Below, in pieces: positions 52,650-63,632 of a stretch of 64,000 nucleotides of DNA. The translations under genes were made by a program, and so were the position numbers. Numbering within the stretch: position 1 is the first letter of the stretch; every line of letters begins with the position of its first letter. The notes below the pieces were generated by a model, which searched no databases, was not told the origin of the DNA, and was given only the letters and a program-made list of their open reading frames with translations. The DNA is taken from positions 19,387,563 to 19,451,562 of the forward strand of contig OZ035997.1 of NCBI GenBank assembly GCA_964035015.1, read 5' to 3'. Source of the stretch: Corallium rubrum (Eukaryota > Cnidaria > Anthozoa > Scleralcyonacea > Coralliidae).

Positions 52650-53290
52650 GTCCTCATGTATGTTGCCTTGCACACGTCAAACGTCGCCATTCTACGCCAT
52701 CCTGGTGAGCTCCACCGGCACTTATTACCCTCCCGCACCTCAATCGTCATCATTACCCTCACGGCATCTCAATCGTCATTGCGTTATACCATCACTCGTC
52801 ATTCTACGCCATCCTTGTAAGTTCCACCGGATAATTTGACCTTCAAAAGTGCCGGTGGAACTTACCACCATTGAGAAAAAAGGGACAAGGTTTCACGCGA
52901 GTCAACCAGAAGGTTGATCTTTATTCTGTGCTAAAACTAAGGGCCGGCTTACCAAGACACCTGGAGATCACCAAAAAAGAAGGAAGACGCATATGGAATA
53001 TTGTCTTTTTATTCATTAAAAATCAACTCGTCTTCTTAATTCTTTCCCTCGGCGGAGTAAAATAGTGCTCAGACTGCAAAGGTTAGCTAGAGTAAAACAT
53101 ATATAAGACATCAAAGTCCTATACTGCGCCTCGGAAGAGTTAAGTCATAGTTTATATTAGAGGTGCATTTTCAACGAATTGGACGATGACAATCCGACAA
53201 TTGGTTACTAAATCCGATCCGAAGCAATCCGAGTTCGGTAAAGCATTCTAATCCTATCCGAAATAATCTGACAAACTCTACAATAAAATT
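52650..53290. other. Extra sequence in duplication copy B
   Basis: Contains repeated TTCTACGCCATCC and CACCGG / CCGGTGG motifs (52690-52870), and an open frame of 64 codons at 52871-53065 without recognisable family. Absent from copy A. Confidence 0.5.
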
Positions 53291-53352
53291 CGCAATATAT
53301 CACAGGATTTGGGGTCATTGCATGTGTCTGTGAAATTGCAGTTTAAAGCCAC

Positions 53353-53691
53353 TCCTAAAGTGAAATCTTGTTATGCAACCTTTTTATTCTTACCACTGAT
53401 CATGAACTACAAGATCTGTACTGAGATAGTGGACGGAAGGTTACATGTCACTGTATTAGTTGTTACGTTTCTGGTGACTATGTACGCTTTATACAGTATA
53501 GCCGAGCATTGATTAGCTATCAGAACTGCACGCACGTGATACATTATCATGGTACATGGATAATTTTTATTTTATATTGCGCAACACAACCATTATAAGC
53601 TACAAAGAATGAGATGGCGCGTAAAGGTTACATAATTATTTGCTGACTAGTTAGGGTGACACGCATACTGCCAGTCTGCAAGTTTCAATAA
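53353..53691. other. Intergenic, no gene seen
   Basis: No recognisable exon. Confidence 0.5.
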
Positions 53692-53932
53692 GTCAGTTCG
53701 TAGTGTCGACTGCGCATCAAAATGACGCGTTCTGCGTCGGTATAAAACTGATTTCAATTCTTAACATCAGGCTGGGGAATTCAGTATAACGAATTTGCAT
53801 ATGCAAATTTATGCAGACTGAATCCTGCGGCGGCCTTATTATATTAGCCTGATGTTCTGGATTGAAATCAGTTTTATCCCGTGGTAGAACGCGCCATCTT
53901 GATGCGCAGTCGAAATTACGAACTGGTATTTA
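53692..53932. mobile_element. MITE with CAGTTCGTA ends
   Basis: CAGTTCGTA then GTCGACTGCGCATCAA at left is mirrored by TTGATGCGCAGTCGA and TACGAACTG at right. Inner arms AAAACTGATTTCAATTC / GATTGAAATCAGTTTTA. Confidence 0.85.
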
Positions 53933-54030
53933 ATTATTACAATCAGCTATTAATTTATTCACTTCAATTCGAAAATATTAACAAAAAGTCCATTTTTGTA
54001 GAAAACTTTACTGAATTTAAACGCATCTTA

Positions 54031-54680
54031 CTAAACGTTCTTAAGCTGATAAAGTTTCTGAACCTCATTGGGGCTCAATGCTTTTTTAAACAGCTTTACC
54101 TCGTCAATGAAACCATGAAAGAACTCACGAGCTGATCCATGGCCAGCCTGACCAATCACAACGTCTGTTTTCTTTGTAAGTATGTTTCCTTGGCAACAGG
54201 ATGATTTACCTTTTTGTTTGACGTTGTCAAGATAAAAATCGAGCGTGTTACCATTATAAGTCATGACGACATGATGCCAGTGGTCGAAACTTGCTTTTAG
54301 TCCAACATAGTTCCATGTTTTCGGCTTGGAGTTTTTAGTTATAACGCCTCCACCAAGCATTTGTCCATTTTGTTCTCTTCCCATTCGTATTTCCCAGCTC
54401 CCATGAGAATAATAACCGTTGTTTACCAAGCCCTGATATGTACTTTTCGATCCTGTACGCTTAAACCACAGGCTCACTGCAAACTGGGAACCCCATATAT
54501 AGCCGTTGAGACGAGCCACGCGAATCTTTCCCTGGCTGGCAAAAAAAGCCGCACCTTGTCGCACTCCTGACGTCGAATGAAGAGAAACAATGCCTTCTTT
54601 TACGCCATTGTAACCAAAGCAAACATCCCGGTAACTTCGATCAAACGGATAGTAAGCAATAACATCTTTGCCGCAAGGTC
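54031..54680 (-). CDS. Secreted LamG-domain protein, exon 2 with stop
   Basis: Minus strand, entered in phase 1 through acceptor ACCGACAG. It encodes PCGKDVIAYYPFDRSYRDVC, a LamG/concanavalin-A-like jellyroll start, then AVSLWFKRTGSKSTYQGLV, WEIRMGREQNGQMLGGGV, FDHWHHVVMTYNGNTLDFYL and HGFIDEVKLFKKALSPNEV, the hallmark strands of the Laminin_G_3 fold, ending LYQLKNV. Such domains bind carbohydrate or protein outside the cell; the ligand is unknown. With exon 1 the protein has 281 residues. The match of phase and domain start supports the two-exon model. Confidence 0.85.
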
Positions 54681-54950
54681 CTGTCGGTTTTACGCGTTAA
54701 AAGAAAAATATAGTTATTTGAATGCAACACAATTTAGATTCTAGTTCGTAAGTTTAAAATTATTTTACAAACGTCTTTGGTGTTGCAGCCTTTAATGGCG
54801 ATTTGTCAACCGTTAAATCGAGAGATTAAACGGTTAGCGAGTTTCACTTTGCAGATAGATAATTCTGAAAATGGGAACTGAGATTTGTTTATTTTTATCA
54901 CCCAGTACTGGAGAATGAATTTTTACTGAGAATAGGATTAAAGTACCCTG
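54681..54950. other. LamG gene intron, left part
   Basis: No feature beyond a TTAAACGGTTAG / AACCGTTAAATC type small inverted repeat near 54808-54836. Confidence 0.5.
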
Positions 54951-55585
54951 GTTCCAGAATCTGATTGGCTACTCTACTCGATATCCATTCGTCAATAGCA
55001 ACATGTCCAGGTGTTGTGGTCGGAGTGGGCAAATGAAAGTAATAAGTTCTACAGGAAACAAAAACGGCTACAAAATGGTTGGAATGGAAATTATTAATGG
55101 TAAGATCGTTAAATTGTTGATCTGTGTTCGTTTAAACGAAATAATTGCAAAGAAAACACATTTCAAAATTACGCTAGCTGTTGACAAGATTTCGTGATGT
55201 AAACTACATGCTAAATTGAATGTTTCTTTTAACTTTTTGTCACTTTTACAGATCAAATGAGTGGATATATATTGTTTCAATATTGTAGTATTGTACATGA
55301 AAACCCATGCTAACTTATGCAAGAAAACTTTACTATTCCATCAGTTACTGAAATGACTGTTGAACGTTTGTTGTTGGCAGTTAAAAAATGTATTAAACGA
55401 GCCTCAAAGAATACCTTATGGTCGAGAATTTATTTAACTTTTGTTGGTAAATTTATACTAAAACAATTAGACAACTCGCCCTCGTTTTCTAGACTATTCG
55501 CTCATAGAAAACTCGGGCTCGTTGTCTAATTGTTAAATAGATATCGAGTAGAGTAGCCAATCAGATTGCAGCATTTGCAATAGTA
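54951..55585. mobile_element. Inverted-repeat element in the LamG intron
   Basis: TCTGATTGGCTACTCTACTC then GATATC at left is mirrored by GATATCGAGTAGAGTAGCCA at right. An inner hairpin at 55467-55537 (ACAATTAGACAACTCGCCCT / GGGCTCGTTGTCTAATTGT) resembles one at 31079-31145. Confidence 0.82.
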
Positions 55586-55917
55586 TGCTGGTATTAAGTT
55601 TCTACTAAAACTCTATAAACACGGAAAATCTACCTTAAATTTGGGACTCTCTATCTTAAATTTGGTAAATCTGGGCTAAATTTGAAAAATAGTCGCAGTT
55701 GATATAACATTTATTTATTTTTCAGTTACTTTTTGGAGAATGCTGAAATTGTACTCCGCTTCAGATATACAGCAGTTTTTCAAAGCTTGCTCAAAAATCT
55801 GATCACAAACAGATGAATTAGAATCACGTGACCAGCCTTCTCATCTCGCCATTTTGAAAGCAGAGAAGGCCCTGGGTACGAGGTTGAGTCGCAGACGGTA
55901 TAAAAAATTATTCATTA
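55586..55917. other. LamG gene intron, featureless
   Basis: No exon or repeat boundary recognised. Confidence 0.5.
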
Positions 55918-56451
55918 CCAGGAATTAATGACAAAATGGCCACCGCTTGAAACCCAATTTACATATATTCTTTAGAGGATGGCGGCCCATTTTGAACAGT
56001 AAATATATAAGGCGAATATGTGATCTAAACAACAACCATTATCCAATCATTTAGACACCTATTTATTTTCATCAGATATATCTGCGATCTGCCAAATCGT
56101 GTTGAAAATAGTAAATAAATAAGCAAGTCTTGCACCACTGAATTGCGGTAGGATTTTGTTCGATACCTTCAAAATCGTCTTTGGTCAAATGTTTGAGAGT
56201 TGATAGAAGAACCTTTATCTTGTATGTAATAAATTACATATTGACCAAATTGGCTGGAGTATACATCCACTTCAACAACTACCCGACTTGTAATGGCAAC
56301 AAGAAAATATGCATTTGCATTTTGAACACACCATGATGGAGGCTAAAACATTGACAAACGATAGCTCGAGAGATCCGTATGATGATATATAACATACAAC
56401 CCAACACGCGTGTATGATGCATTTCATCATACACGTACATGTTTTTTTGAT

Positions 56452-57918
56452 AAAGAGGTTATTAAGGTGGTCTTATACAAAAAAGTACGAAATTCATCAA
56501 TTTTTTATTTTTGAACAATTTCAATCTTTGAAGCCTACTTAATCATCACTATTGCGTTTTATTGCTTAAGCGGGAACAAAAAAGCTAATTTCTCTATTAT
56601 TTCGTGAGTGTGTACCTCAACCGCGTGGGAAAAGTACTGCGAACGAGTTTGTTTTTCGTTACTAGAGCGTAATGGCTTCTCATAGCAAGACGTATTTTGT
56701 ACGTTTCTGTTGTGTTAAAGTCTGAAGAGGACTTAACTATGTAACCAGTTGGGTAAAGACATCATAAAGTCTCGTGATCCCGATCCCTGTCATGCGAAGA
56801 ACTGTGTGATAGAAGTACTGTGCGAATCGTGTCGTCGTGGCAGTATGGGAGGCTGGTTTTAAGTCCGTCTCGTAGCAAGTAAAAATGTTTAAATTTTACT
56901 TCATATATGTGAATTAGATGTATTGAAGTATTGCTCTAGTATTTCGAAATGTTTGAATTGTGACTTGGTTTTAGGGTTTTATATAAATGTTTATTTATGG
57001 TTGGGGGCCGTTGGGTGGTGTCCGGATTTCAATTTGTATCCCATAATGCAATAGGGTCGTAGTGTTCTTAGCGCCAATTTTAATTACCCCTATACCACAT
57101 ATGAGGGAGGAGCTTTTTAAAGTGATATCTATCATTATGTAACTATATATTGCTATTTTAAGGTGATTATCTTGTTAATAATCAAAATATTTAACTTTAA
57201 AGCCATTTTTTCTCAATTTGACAAAAAAGCCTGATTCCTGATATTGCACGCAGGATATCTCAAAAAGTATTTAAGCAATCTTGATCAAATGTGCAGGGCT
57301 AACAGTATATACATTTGTCTTGGGAATGAACTAAAAGAATTGAATTATGTTTAATTGTTATAAATAATAACAGTTTTAGTGACACTAATTGTATACATTT
57401 CTAGTATTCAGGCTGTAAAATCTTTATTATGGCTTCTATGTCAATAGTTCTAGTTCACTCCCTAGACAATGTTATTTGTGACTAAATAAAAGTTATTCCA
57501 GGTTTTTATCATTATTATTTATCTAGTTATCGTGTTTATAAAAGTACGCTCTTTTCACCATGGGGGGTGTCATATCTTGGTAACCATGGCAATAATGTAT
57601 TGAAAAAACATCTTTTTTTAGTCAGACTAACTTACCAAACAACCTGGTAGAAACAGATTTTAATTATATTAAAAAGAAAAGAAAAAAAATTTTTTTGTAT
57701 GAGACCACTTTAATGAAACCCTTCCCCCCCCCTAACCCTAATCTCAAAAATGTGAATTTTCCGGGGGAACCCTAACCCTAACTTGAAAAGTGTCGGGGGG
57801 TTTTTTTAGCCACCTCCTCCCCGTGCAACCCCCCTAATAGTGTTTGTAATTTATGGTCAACAGTTCTTGACAAAGATTGTGGGATGCGCAGTGAGTTTTA
57901 ATCCGTTAATTGGTGCAT
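56452..57918. repeat. Telomere-like core repeat, copy C (split by a TTAA element)
   Basis: The left part is GATAAAGAGGTTATTAA at 56450-56465. The right part from 57710 reads TTAATGAAACCCTTCCCC, CCTAACCCTAA, a second CCCTAACCCTAA and the GATGCGC...GGTGCATC hairpin. The split is caused by the 1244-bp insertion. Confidence 0.87.
56466..57709. mobile_element. 1244-bp TTAA-target element (piggyBac-like, non-autonomous)
   Basis: Ends GGTGGTCTTATACAAAAAA and TTTTTTGTATGAGACCACT are inverted repeats. TTAA occurs on both sides (56462-56465, 57710-57713), while core copies A and B have a single TTAA at that position. No transposase ORF, so moved in trans if at all. Confidence 0.88.
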
Positions 57919-58186
57919 CATGCACATGTATGATGAAATGCATCATACACGCGTGTTGGGTTGTATGTTATATATAATCATACGGAACGAGAGACCATGT
58001 TGTGCTTAAATAGCGAGGTAGGCAAATAGTAGGCGAGATACTCAATTAGCAGAATTTTCATTCTAACATTTCCCCTTCTATATATTTACTGTTCAAAATT
58101 GGACGCCGTTTCATAAAGGCTATATGTAAATTAGCCCTTAAGTGGCGGCCATTTTGTCATCAATTTCTGGTAATGTCACCATTTCA

Positions 58187-58795
58187 AATTCCTATTCCTT
58201 CTCTAGCTGCTCAAGATTTCTACGATAATGCTTATTCTTACACACAACTAGTTTTGATGTGAATACTATACGTAAATTACCAAGGTGTGGAGTGGAGAGA
58301 ATTCGAAGCATTCGGACGATACAATACAATATTTAATTGGCCACTCCCCATAAGGGCTTTTCAGGGACAATGTTTTCTTTTCGACAATCGTCGACATTTA
58401 CCCAGACGGCAGTCTGAAGTTTTAAATTGGATAAACAACTTTAGACAATTTAATATTTAACCGAGGAAAATATCTCAGCGCTTTGTATTTTTACAATCTA
58501 TTTGGTGTGATGTATGTTGCCGATAATTTTTCGTTACTGTAAAATTACTGATCAGCCCTCAAGTTTGAGTACTGATTATCGATATATCTTTGTATATTTC
58601 ACTTGTTTATATAAAAAAATTGCCTCGTCCAGTGCGAGACGAATCTGTTTGTTCAACAACGCAGTGTAAATAGTAAGACTTCTCCACTCCACACTTAGCT
58701 TCGATAATTTGCGTACTATTCACATCAAAACAAGTAGTATGTAAGGATAACATTATAGCAAAAAAACCTGAGCAGCTAGATAAGGAATCCGAATA
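58187..58795. mobile_element. Inverted-repeat element
   Basis: CTAGCTGCTCAAGATTT, TAGTTTTGATGTGAATACTA and GTGTGGAGTGGAGA at left are mirrored by TCTCCACTCCACAC, TAGTACTATTCACATCAAAA-type and CTGAGCAGCTAG at right. Confidence 0.78.
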
Positions 58796-60680
58796 ATTTT
58801 AAAACGGGAAAACTATTTACTACCTGCCGTCTCGTACGTTACCCGTTTCTTGTGAACATAATCAGAAATCATTCAACCCAAGATCGACTGGAAGTATTTT
58901 CTCAAACGGTATATCTTTCAATCAAGAAGCTTCAAATAATCGAAACCTCTCTACCCCACCCCCGTCCAAGCAAAATTTGTCACAACCAGATTTTGGTAGT
59001 CACGTGACCATGTTATAACCACAATCTCGTTCTCAGACGTATGCTTTTTTTTCCGTCCTAGGCCAAAAACTAGCCTAGAAATGAAGTTTCGCTGGACACA
59101 TTTAAAGAATAAGATTTCTTTAGTGGAAATGCATTTAAATACGATGTAGATGTCAAATCAACTAATTGGCCCCGGAGTTAACAACCAGTTTGGTCAAAAA
59201 AGGGGGGTGTGCTAAATAATGACGTCATCTGTTGTTGGAAAAAATATAAATTTTGGAAATCTGCAAGTTAAACATTTCTTCATGCTGACTAGGCATTTTT
59301 ATCTCTTTTTTATCTCTAAATGGTTCATTTCAAATCCTTTATTTTTCTACCAGTAAAGTTCTTGTTAACAGATCATCTCTTAGAGAAAGGCTTAAAAGGT
59401 ATTTCGTGCAAACTATCGTCGCTATCTCCCATCATTGACCAGAGAACCGAAGATTTGTTACTTTACTGAAATCTCTTCGTATTCCGCCGTTGCAAAGCAT
59501 TCTATATCTTCTTCTGCATTATGGTTATCGTAAAGAGAATAAAGAAGTCCAAATTAATTGAAATATAGTTTACATCTAAATTGATTTAAAATGGCAGACA
59601 CGTAAATAACAGCAAGAATCAAATAAATTCATATAATCGCACTATTTCTTCACGAAAATCGTCACGCTAACCTTTGATACTTAGATCTTGAAGGGAGTGC
59701 TGAATTTCCCCCAAATCGTCGGGTTTTTATGCCATTTACCAGAGAACTGCAAATCGTGCCAGAGAACCGCACATTATCTGGCAGAGGCTTCTCGCCTCTT
59801 TTTCCAGTTTCCATCTAACCAACCTTCCCCGTGCGCTTTACGATAGCCCGCGCGCCTGTGACAATTGCCTGCAACTAACCAGAATAGAAGTCTCTGCGGA
59901 GTGTCATGTCTCAGTGCAAGAAGAACTGGTTGCAGTTCTTCGCGAAAAGAATACTTCACCTCAAATCCTCAATCCCTGCTCGATAAGCAGGCAATGGAAG
60001 CTTGGCTGGTATACATCGTTAGATGTGGTGTGGTGCCGCTGTGCGGGCAAGTTCGATGACGTTGACGCTTTTTAAACCGAGCATATTTCTAATAAACAAT
60101 CTGCGTAAAGGTGGCAAACATTACGTGTACCGCCATAGTTGCTGTTAGGGTTGGATTTTTTATCGTTAGACCATGTTGAAAAGAAATAAAGAAATAATGT
60201 CAAATTCTATTCGGGGAGGAAATTTCAAGCTTCTAGTTAAAACGGGAAATATTTTTAAAATGGAAAACGTCTGTCGTTTTGGTTCATTGCGTCGATTTCC
60301 TATATATTTGTAATGAAATATTATTGTAACAGTGGTTCCCACATTTTGGACAGTGTAACAAGTTTCATAAAACGCAGAATCTTGAACTATACATCAAATG
60401 CAAGCTCATTCAACATCTAACAACATACGTACACCATGTACTTCAACGATACGTAGTTCTGAAATTACTAGCCATCTTGTTCCACAACTGACAAGATACC
60501 GCACCGCGGGCAACACGCCATTTCAGTACTCACCGCGTTCCCTTTCGAAACCATGCATAAGCCACCGAATACTTGCTATTCAACTGCTGTTTGGTCAACA
60601 AAATACCATTTAAGGCGGTTCACAAAAACGTGGGTAAGTAGTTCGCTTATATAGTGAAAATACATGTTTCATAACTTCAC
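58796..60680. other. LamG gene intron, right part
   Basis: No gene recognised. 59780-59900 contains CTCCGCAGAGACTTCTATTC in inverse, shared with 24148-24170 (end of the segmental duplication), so a dispersed repeat is present. The remainder is AT-rich. Confidence 0.45.
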
Positions 60681-60876
60681 CTGATACACAGTTCCTTTTA
60701 AGCTTATCAGCTTCCACTTGTAGGGAGTCAATTGCTGTTTGAAGATGGTTGACTGAAGAACAGGGACATGTTCCTTGTTGGCAGCTTTGGTTGACGTTAG
60801 TTGTCCTTACACTGCCAGTCGAGAGAAACAGTGTAAAACAAGCGACTAACGTGTAGGACATCGTGAAAGACAACAT
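60681..60876 (-). CDS. Secreted LamG-domain protein, exon 1 (signal peptide, coiled coil)
   Basis: Encodes 65 residues plus one base: a signal peptide (MLSFTMSYTLVACFTLFLST), a Cys cluster (CQQGTCPCSS) and a heptad-like helix (VNHLQTAIDSLQVEADKLKR) ending NCVS. Donor GTGAAG at 60680 leaves phase 1, matching exon 2 at 54680. The Cys cluster plus helix could make oligomers. The assignment to the 54-kb exon is inferred from strand, phase and the usual layout of such cnidarian proteins; extra exons in between are possible. Confidence 0.72.
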
Positions 60877-61179
60877 TTTGTAATGTACAAACAGCGACAG
60901 GAAAATGAGGAAATAAGTGTCGTGAGCACCAGGATTGTACCAGCTCAAGTAGCCAATAAGGCTGCGCGGTAATGACGTCAAGTATGCTGAAAGCAACGTA
61001 TTCTTTTGGCTATTTGGCTAGCGTGCGTTTCAGCTTAATTTCCGTAATAGGTGTTCAATTTTTTTGCTGTTTCCGTCTTCCGCTGTCAGTTGAAGTGTTA
61101 TTGTCAACCGGTAGCGGGTGGTAATCGCAAGTTTACTGCTTCAGGGAGTGTCGACCCTGCCTACCCCAGACTGGGTTCA
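60877..61179. other. Upstream region of the LamG gene
   Basis: Probable 5' UTR and promoter of the minus-strand LamG gene. The open frame continues to 60996, but the signal peptide marks 60876 as the start. Confidence 0.4.
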
Positions 61180-61575
61180 GCTGGCTAAACCTTCAGTTTT
61201 GTGGCGGTGGTGATACTCCTTCGATCCCCAAACGTTACTACGCAGACTTCCGAAGGCAGAACTGGCCTTGGAGATTCTGTTGCTGACCTCAGTGTCGATG
61301 TGAACTTGAGGGTCCTGCCCAGATATGTGAATTTCTCTACTGCTTGGAGCTCAGCTTCTGATTCTTGACTGTGACAGTAGGTTCTTTGTAAATTTGCCCA
61401 AGTGCTGGCTGATACATCACTTCCGTCTTTTTTATGCTGATTGTGAGGCCGAGGTTTTCGCACGCTGACTAGAGAACTTGTCTATACTGTGCTGCATGTC
61501 TATTTCTGAGGTGGCATTAAGAGCACAATCATCTGAGGTACGTGAGTGAAGCTTGACAGCCACCAGAGGCCGTAA
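61180..61575 (-). pseudogene. Non-LTR reverse transcriptase 3' fragment
   Basis: The minus strand shows DDCALNATSEIDMQHSIDKF, then in another frame ELQAVEKFTYLGRTL, then SITTATKLKV. These are the end of the polymerase (DDCAL...) and the thumb region (AVEKFTYLGSTLS) of an animal non-LTR element. Frameshifts and deletions leave only about 390 bp. Confidence 0.72.
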
Positions 61576-63004
61576 TTTTATCTCATGACTCTCTTGTAGT
61601 GAAATCATTTTGTTTTTTATTATATTTAACTTACCAAGTTAGAAAGAAAAAAAACTCATTAGCATGCGATAAGCAGTCAAAACGGCGAGTGATAATGAAC
61701 AGGTGGGTGTGCCATGAGATAATTTTATTATAAACAACAAGGTCAACTTTCCTCGTTCTTTTAGTAGGGAAAGTTGACTGAATCGCATATTTGACAATAT
61801 AACAACAATTTTAGCAGGGAAAGTTGGTTGAATCAAGTATTTGACAATAACACTTATGGTGATTAAGAAGTCTAAATTTATTATTATAAACATGCAGCCA
61901 CATATAGCGGTATGATTATATAGATAGAAGTATGGGTCAGTGTTTCCCCGAAAAATTTGTTTTGCCGGCCCTTTCAATGTATCCACTCCATTAGAAATCG
62001 AGAACATGCTTTGACTGATGATAATGTTATCCAGAATAAATAAAGTTAATAGTTTAGTTTACTGATTAGTTTATTGATGGTAAAAGGTTAGGTTAATGCT
62101 TATTATTTACACATTTCTCAACATTTTTCTTAATATAAAATGCTTTGAGTCTTTGATCAGTTGCAGGTCTGCTGAAACGAGCCACACATTCCATTCCCTT
62201 AAACCGACCAATCACAGCGAGGCTTCCAGCTTCTCGAAAGCTGACCTCCGACCTTGAGGCTTGAGCTGACCGTTTTAACCAGTATTTCGAGAACTATTGC
62301 TTATAGTTTTAATAGTAAACATTTTGCGCAAATAGATGTTGTAACCGTGAATCGTGATATGAATACATGCATGTACATGAAATAAAGTTCAAAGCGTCAC
62401 TGCCTGGAATATATATTATGGAGCTGGGTAAGGTTGCTACCCAGACATGGCCAGACATCCCGGTGAAAAAAATATTATCCACTAGATACATTTCGCCGAC
62501 ACTTGTAGCTTTTTTAAAGCTTTTTAAAAGCATTTTTAAAGCTTTTTTAAAGCTTTTTTAAAGCTTTACACGATACTCCGTTTTCATTTCATGCCATCAA
62601 GGAACCCGTCTTCATTTTGTGCCGTTTTCATGTCATTTTGACATTTACAATCTTAAATTTCTCTTACGCTAATACGCTCTGCACCGTTTCACGCTTTAAT
62701 ATTTGTTTCCATAGGAAGCAAGAGCATAGTCAAAACAATATTCTTCGTAAATTTCGTGAAGTTCTCGGCTAAACTTTTCAAAATATAATTAGCTTTCGAC
62801 TAATAAACAAGTTAAATACACATAACAACACTAATGGAATGTGTGGCCTCGTTTCAGGCTGGCTTCCTCGCGTGTCCCCGTATCCCCCACGAGCGTCGAA
62901 AAACCTCTCTTTTCCTCGCAAAACGGGAGAAAAATAGGGCCCGCTTTAGCAGGCTACTGGCACCCAGGCACTTTAAGATCTGGGAATCGGTGAATTTGTA
63001 TATA
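61576..63004. other. Intergenic, short repeats only
   Basis: A tandem of AAAGCTTTTTT units at 62508-62570, and duplicated GGGAAAGTTGACTGAATC / GGGAAAGTTGGTTGAATC at 61767-61835. No gene recognised. Confidence 0.5.
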
Positions 63005-63165
63005 GATCGTTTTCATCTGACGTCACGGCGGCCATATTGGTGTACCAAAACAATGAAATGGCGGCCATATTGGTGTACGGTATGGGAATTAGCTCTTTCT
63101 TATTCAAATATTTCGTATTGTTTCACCACCCCAATGGGCAACCGATCACGTGAGTGAAAACGATC
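63005..63165. mobile_element. YY1-motif MITE, copy 3, just upstream of DAW1
   Basis: Ends GATCGTTTTC / GAAAACGATC with TA on each side. Contains TCACGGCGGCCATATTGGTG and AATGAAATGGCGGCCATATT. Its right end is 148 bp from the DAW1 ATG. Confidence 0.88.
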
Positions 63166-63312
63166 TATATTCATGATATTGATATATAAACTTAGCTAAA
63201 CTTTGGTATGTGTACCAGCATGAAGTAGTCAATTGTTTCTTGTTGCTGGAGAATAGGACCGCAGGCTCTGGATAAGATCTGGAAGTCTAAGCACATATTT
63301 ATAGTTGAAATC

Positions 63313-63352
63313 ATGCGTTTAAAAAGATTTCTTTTACGCTATTACCCGCCTG
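63313..63352 (+). CDS. DAW1: DAW1 (WDR69) exon 1
   Basis: Forty bases encode MRLKRFLLRYYPP and one base of a Gly codon, ending at donor GTAAGT. LLRYYPPGIxLEYE is the conserved N-terminus of DAW1/WDR69, a WD-repeat factor needed to load outer-arm dynein into motile cilia. The start is the family start. It sits 148 bp after a YY1-motif MITE, which may contribute promoter sequence. Confidence 0.88.
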
Positions 63353-63559
63353 GTAAGTAAGTACTTTCAGTTATTGAACGTAGGATGAGTCTAATACCAT
63401 CTTCCAATATTTGTGAATTGAGCTGTTTATTACTTTATTACTATTAGGTTTTGTTGTAGCAAGCCAAGCAGAGTTTTGTGCTTGAAAGGAAAGAGTTGAG
63501 TAAGTTTGTATCACAAGTAATGTTTGGCATTTTATTCGATTTTGTGCTTTCTTTTCTAG

Positions 63560-63632
63560 GAATAATTTTAGAATATGAACAGTCAAAAACTGTGAAAACA
63601 AAATCAATTGATCTTCTTCACTTAAAACCAAG
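63560..63632 (+). CDS. DAW1: DAW1 (WDR69) exon 2 (gene continues right)
   Basis: Acceptor TTTTCTAG. The exon encodes IILEYEQSKTVKTKSIDLLH then LKP, matching the family GIMLEYE...LKTKSIDLLDL block, and ends in phase 2 at donor GTAAGT. The WD40 propeller would be encoded beyond the window. Confidence 0.9.

Larger units (their letters stand above)
48876..53352 (+). repeat. Segmental duplication, copy B (carries PLA2 gene B)
   Basis: Direct partner of 19760-24175. Private sequence here includes the 17-bp minisatellite and following block (50690-51720) and about 640 bp at 52650-53290. Confidence 0.9.
56378..57990. mobile_element. Inner palindrome hosting telomere-like core copy C
   Basis: ACATACAACCCAACACGCGT and GTATGATGCATTTCATCATA at left (to 56451) are mirrored immediately after the core at 57919-57985. 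The arms touch the core on both sides. Confidence 0.87.
55918..58186. mobile_element. Outer inverted-repeat element in the LamG intron
   Basis: ATTACCAGGAATTAATGACA, AAATGGCCACCGCTTGA and TTTTGAACAGTAAATATATA at left are mirrored at 58070-58185. It encloses a second palindrome, the telomere-like core copy C and a TTAA element. Confidence 0.85.

Noticed and set aside
52871-53065. 64-codon ORF (FTRVNQKVDLYSVLKLRAGL) in duplication copy B
   Set aside because: Looks coding-like, but no family, start context or splice partner was recognised; mentioned only as unexplained sequence.
61639-62007. 122-codon hydrophobic minus-strand ORF
   Set aside because: AT-rich, no recognisable family, no supporting splice sites; likely chance.
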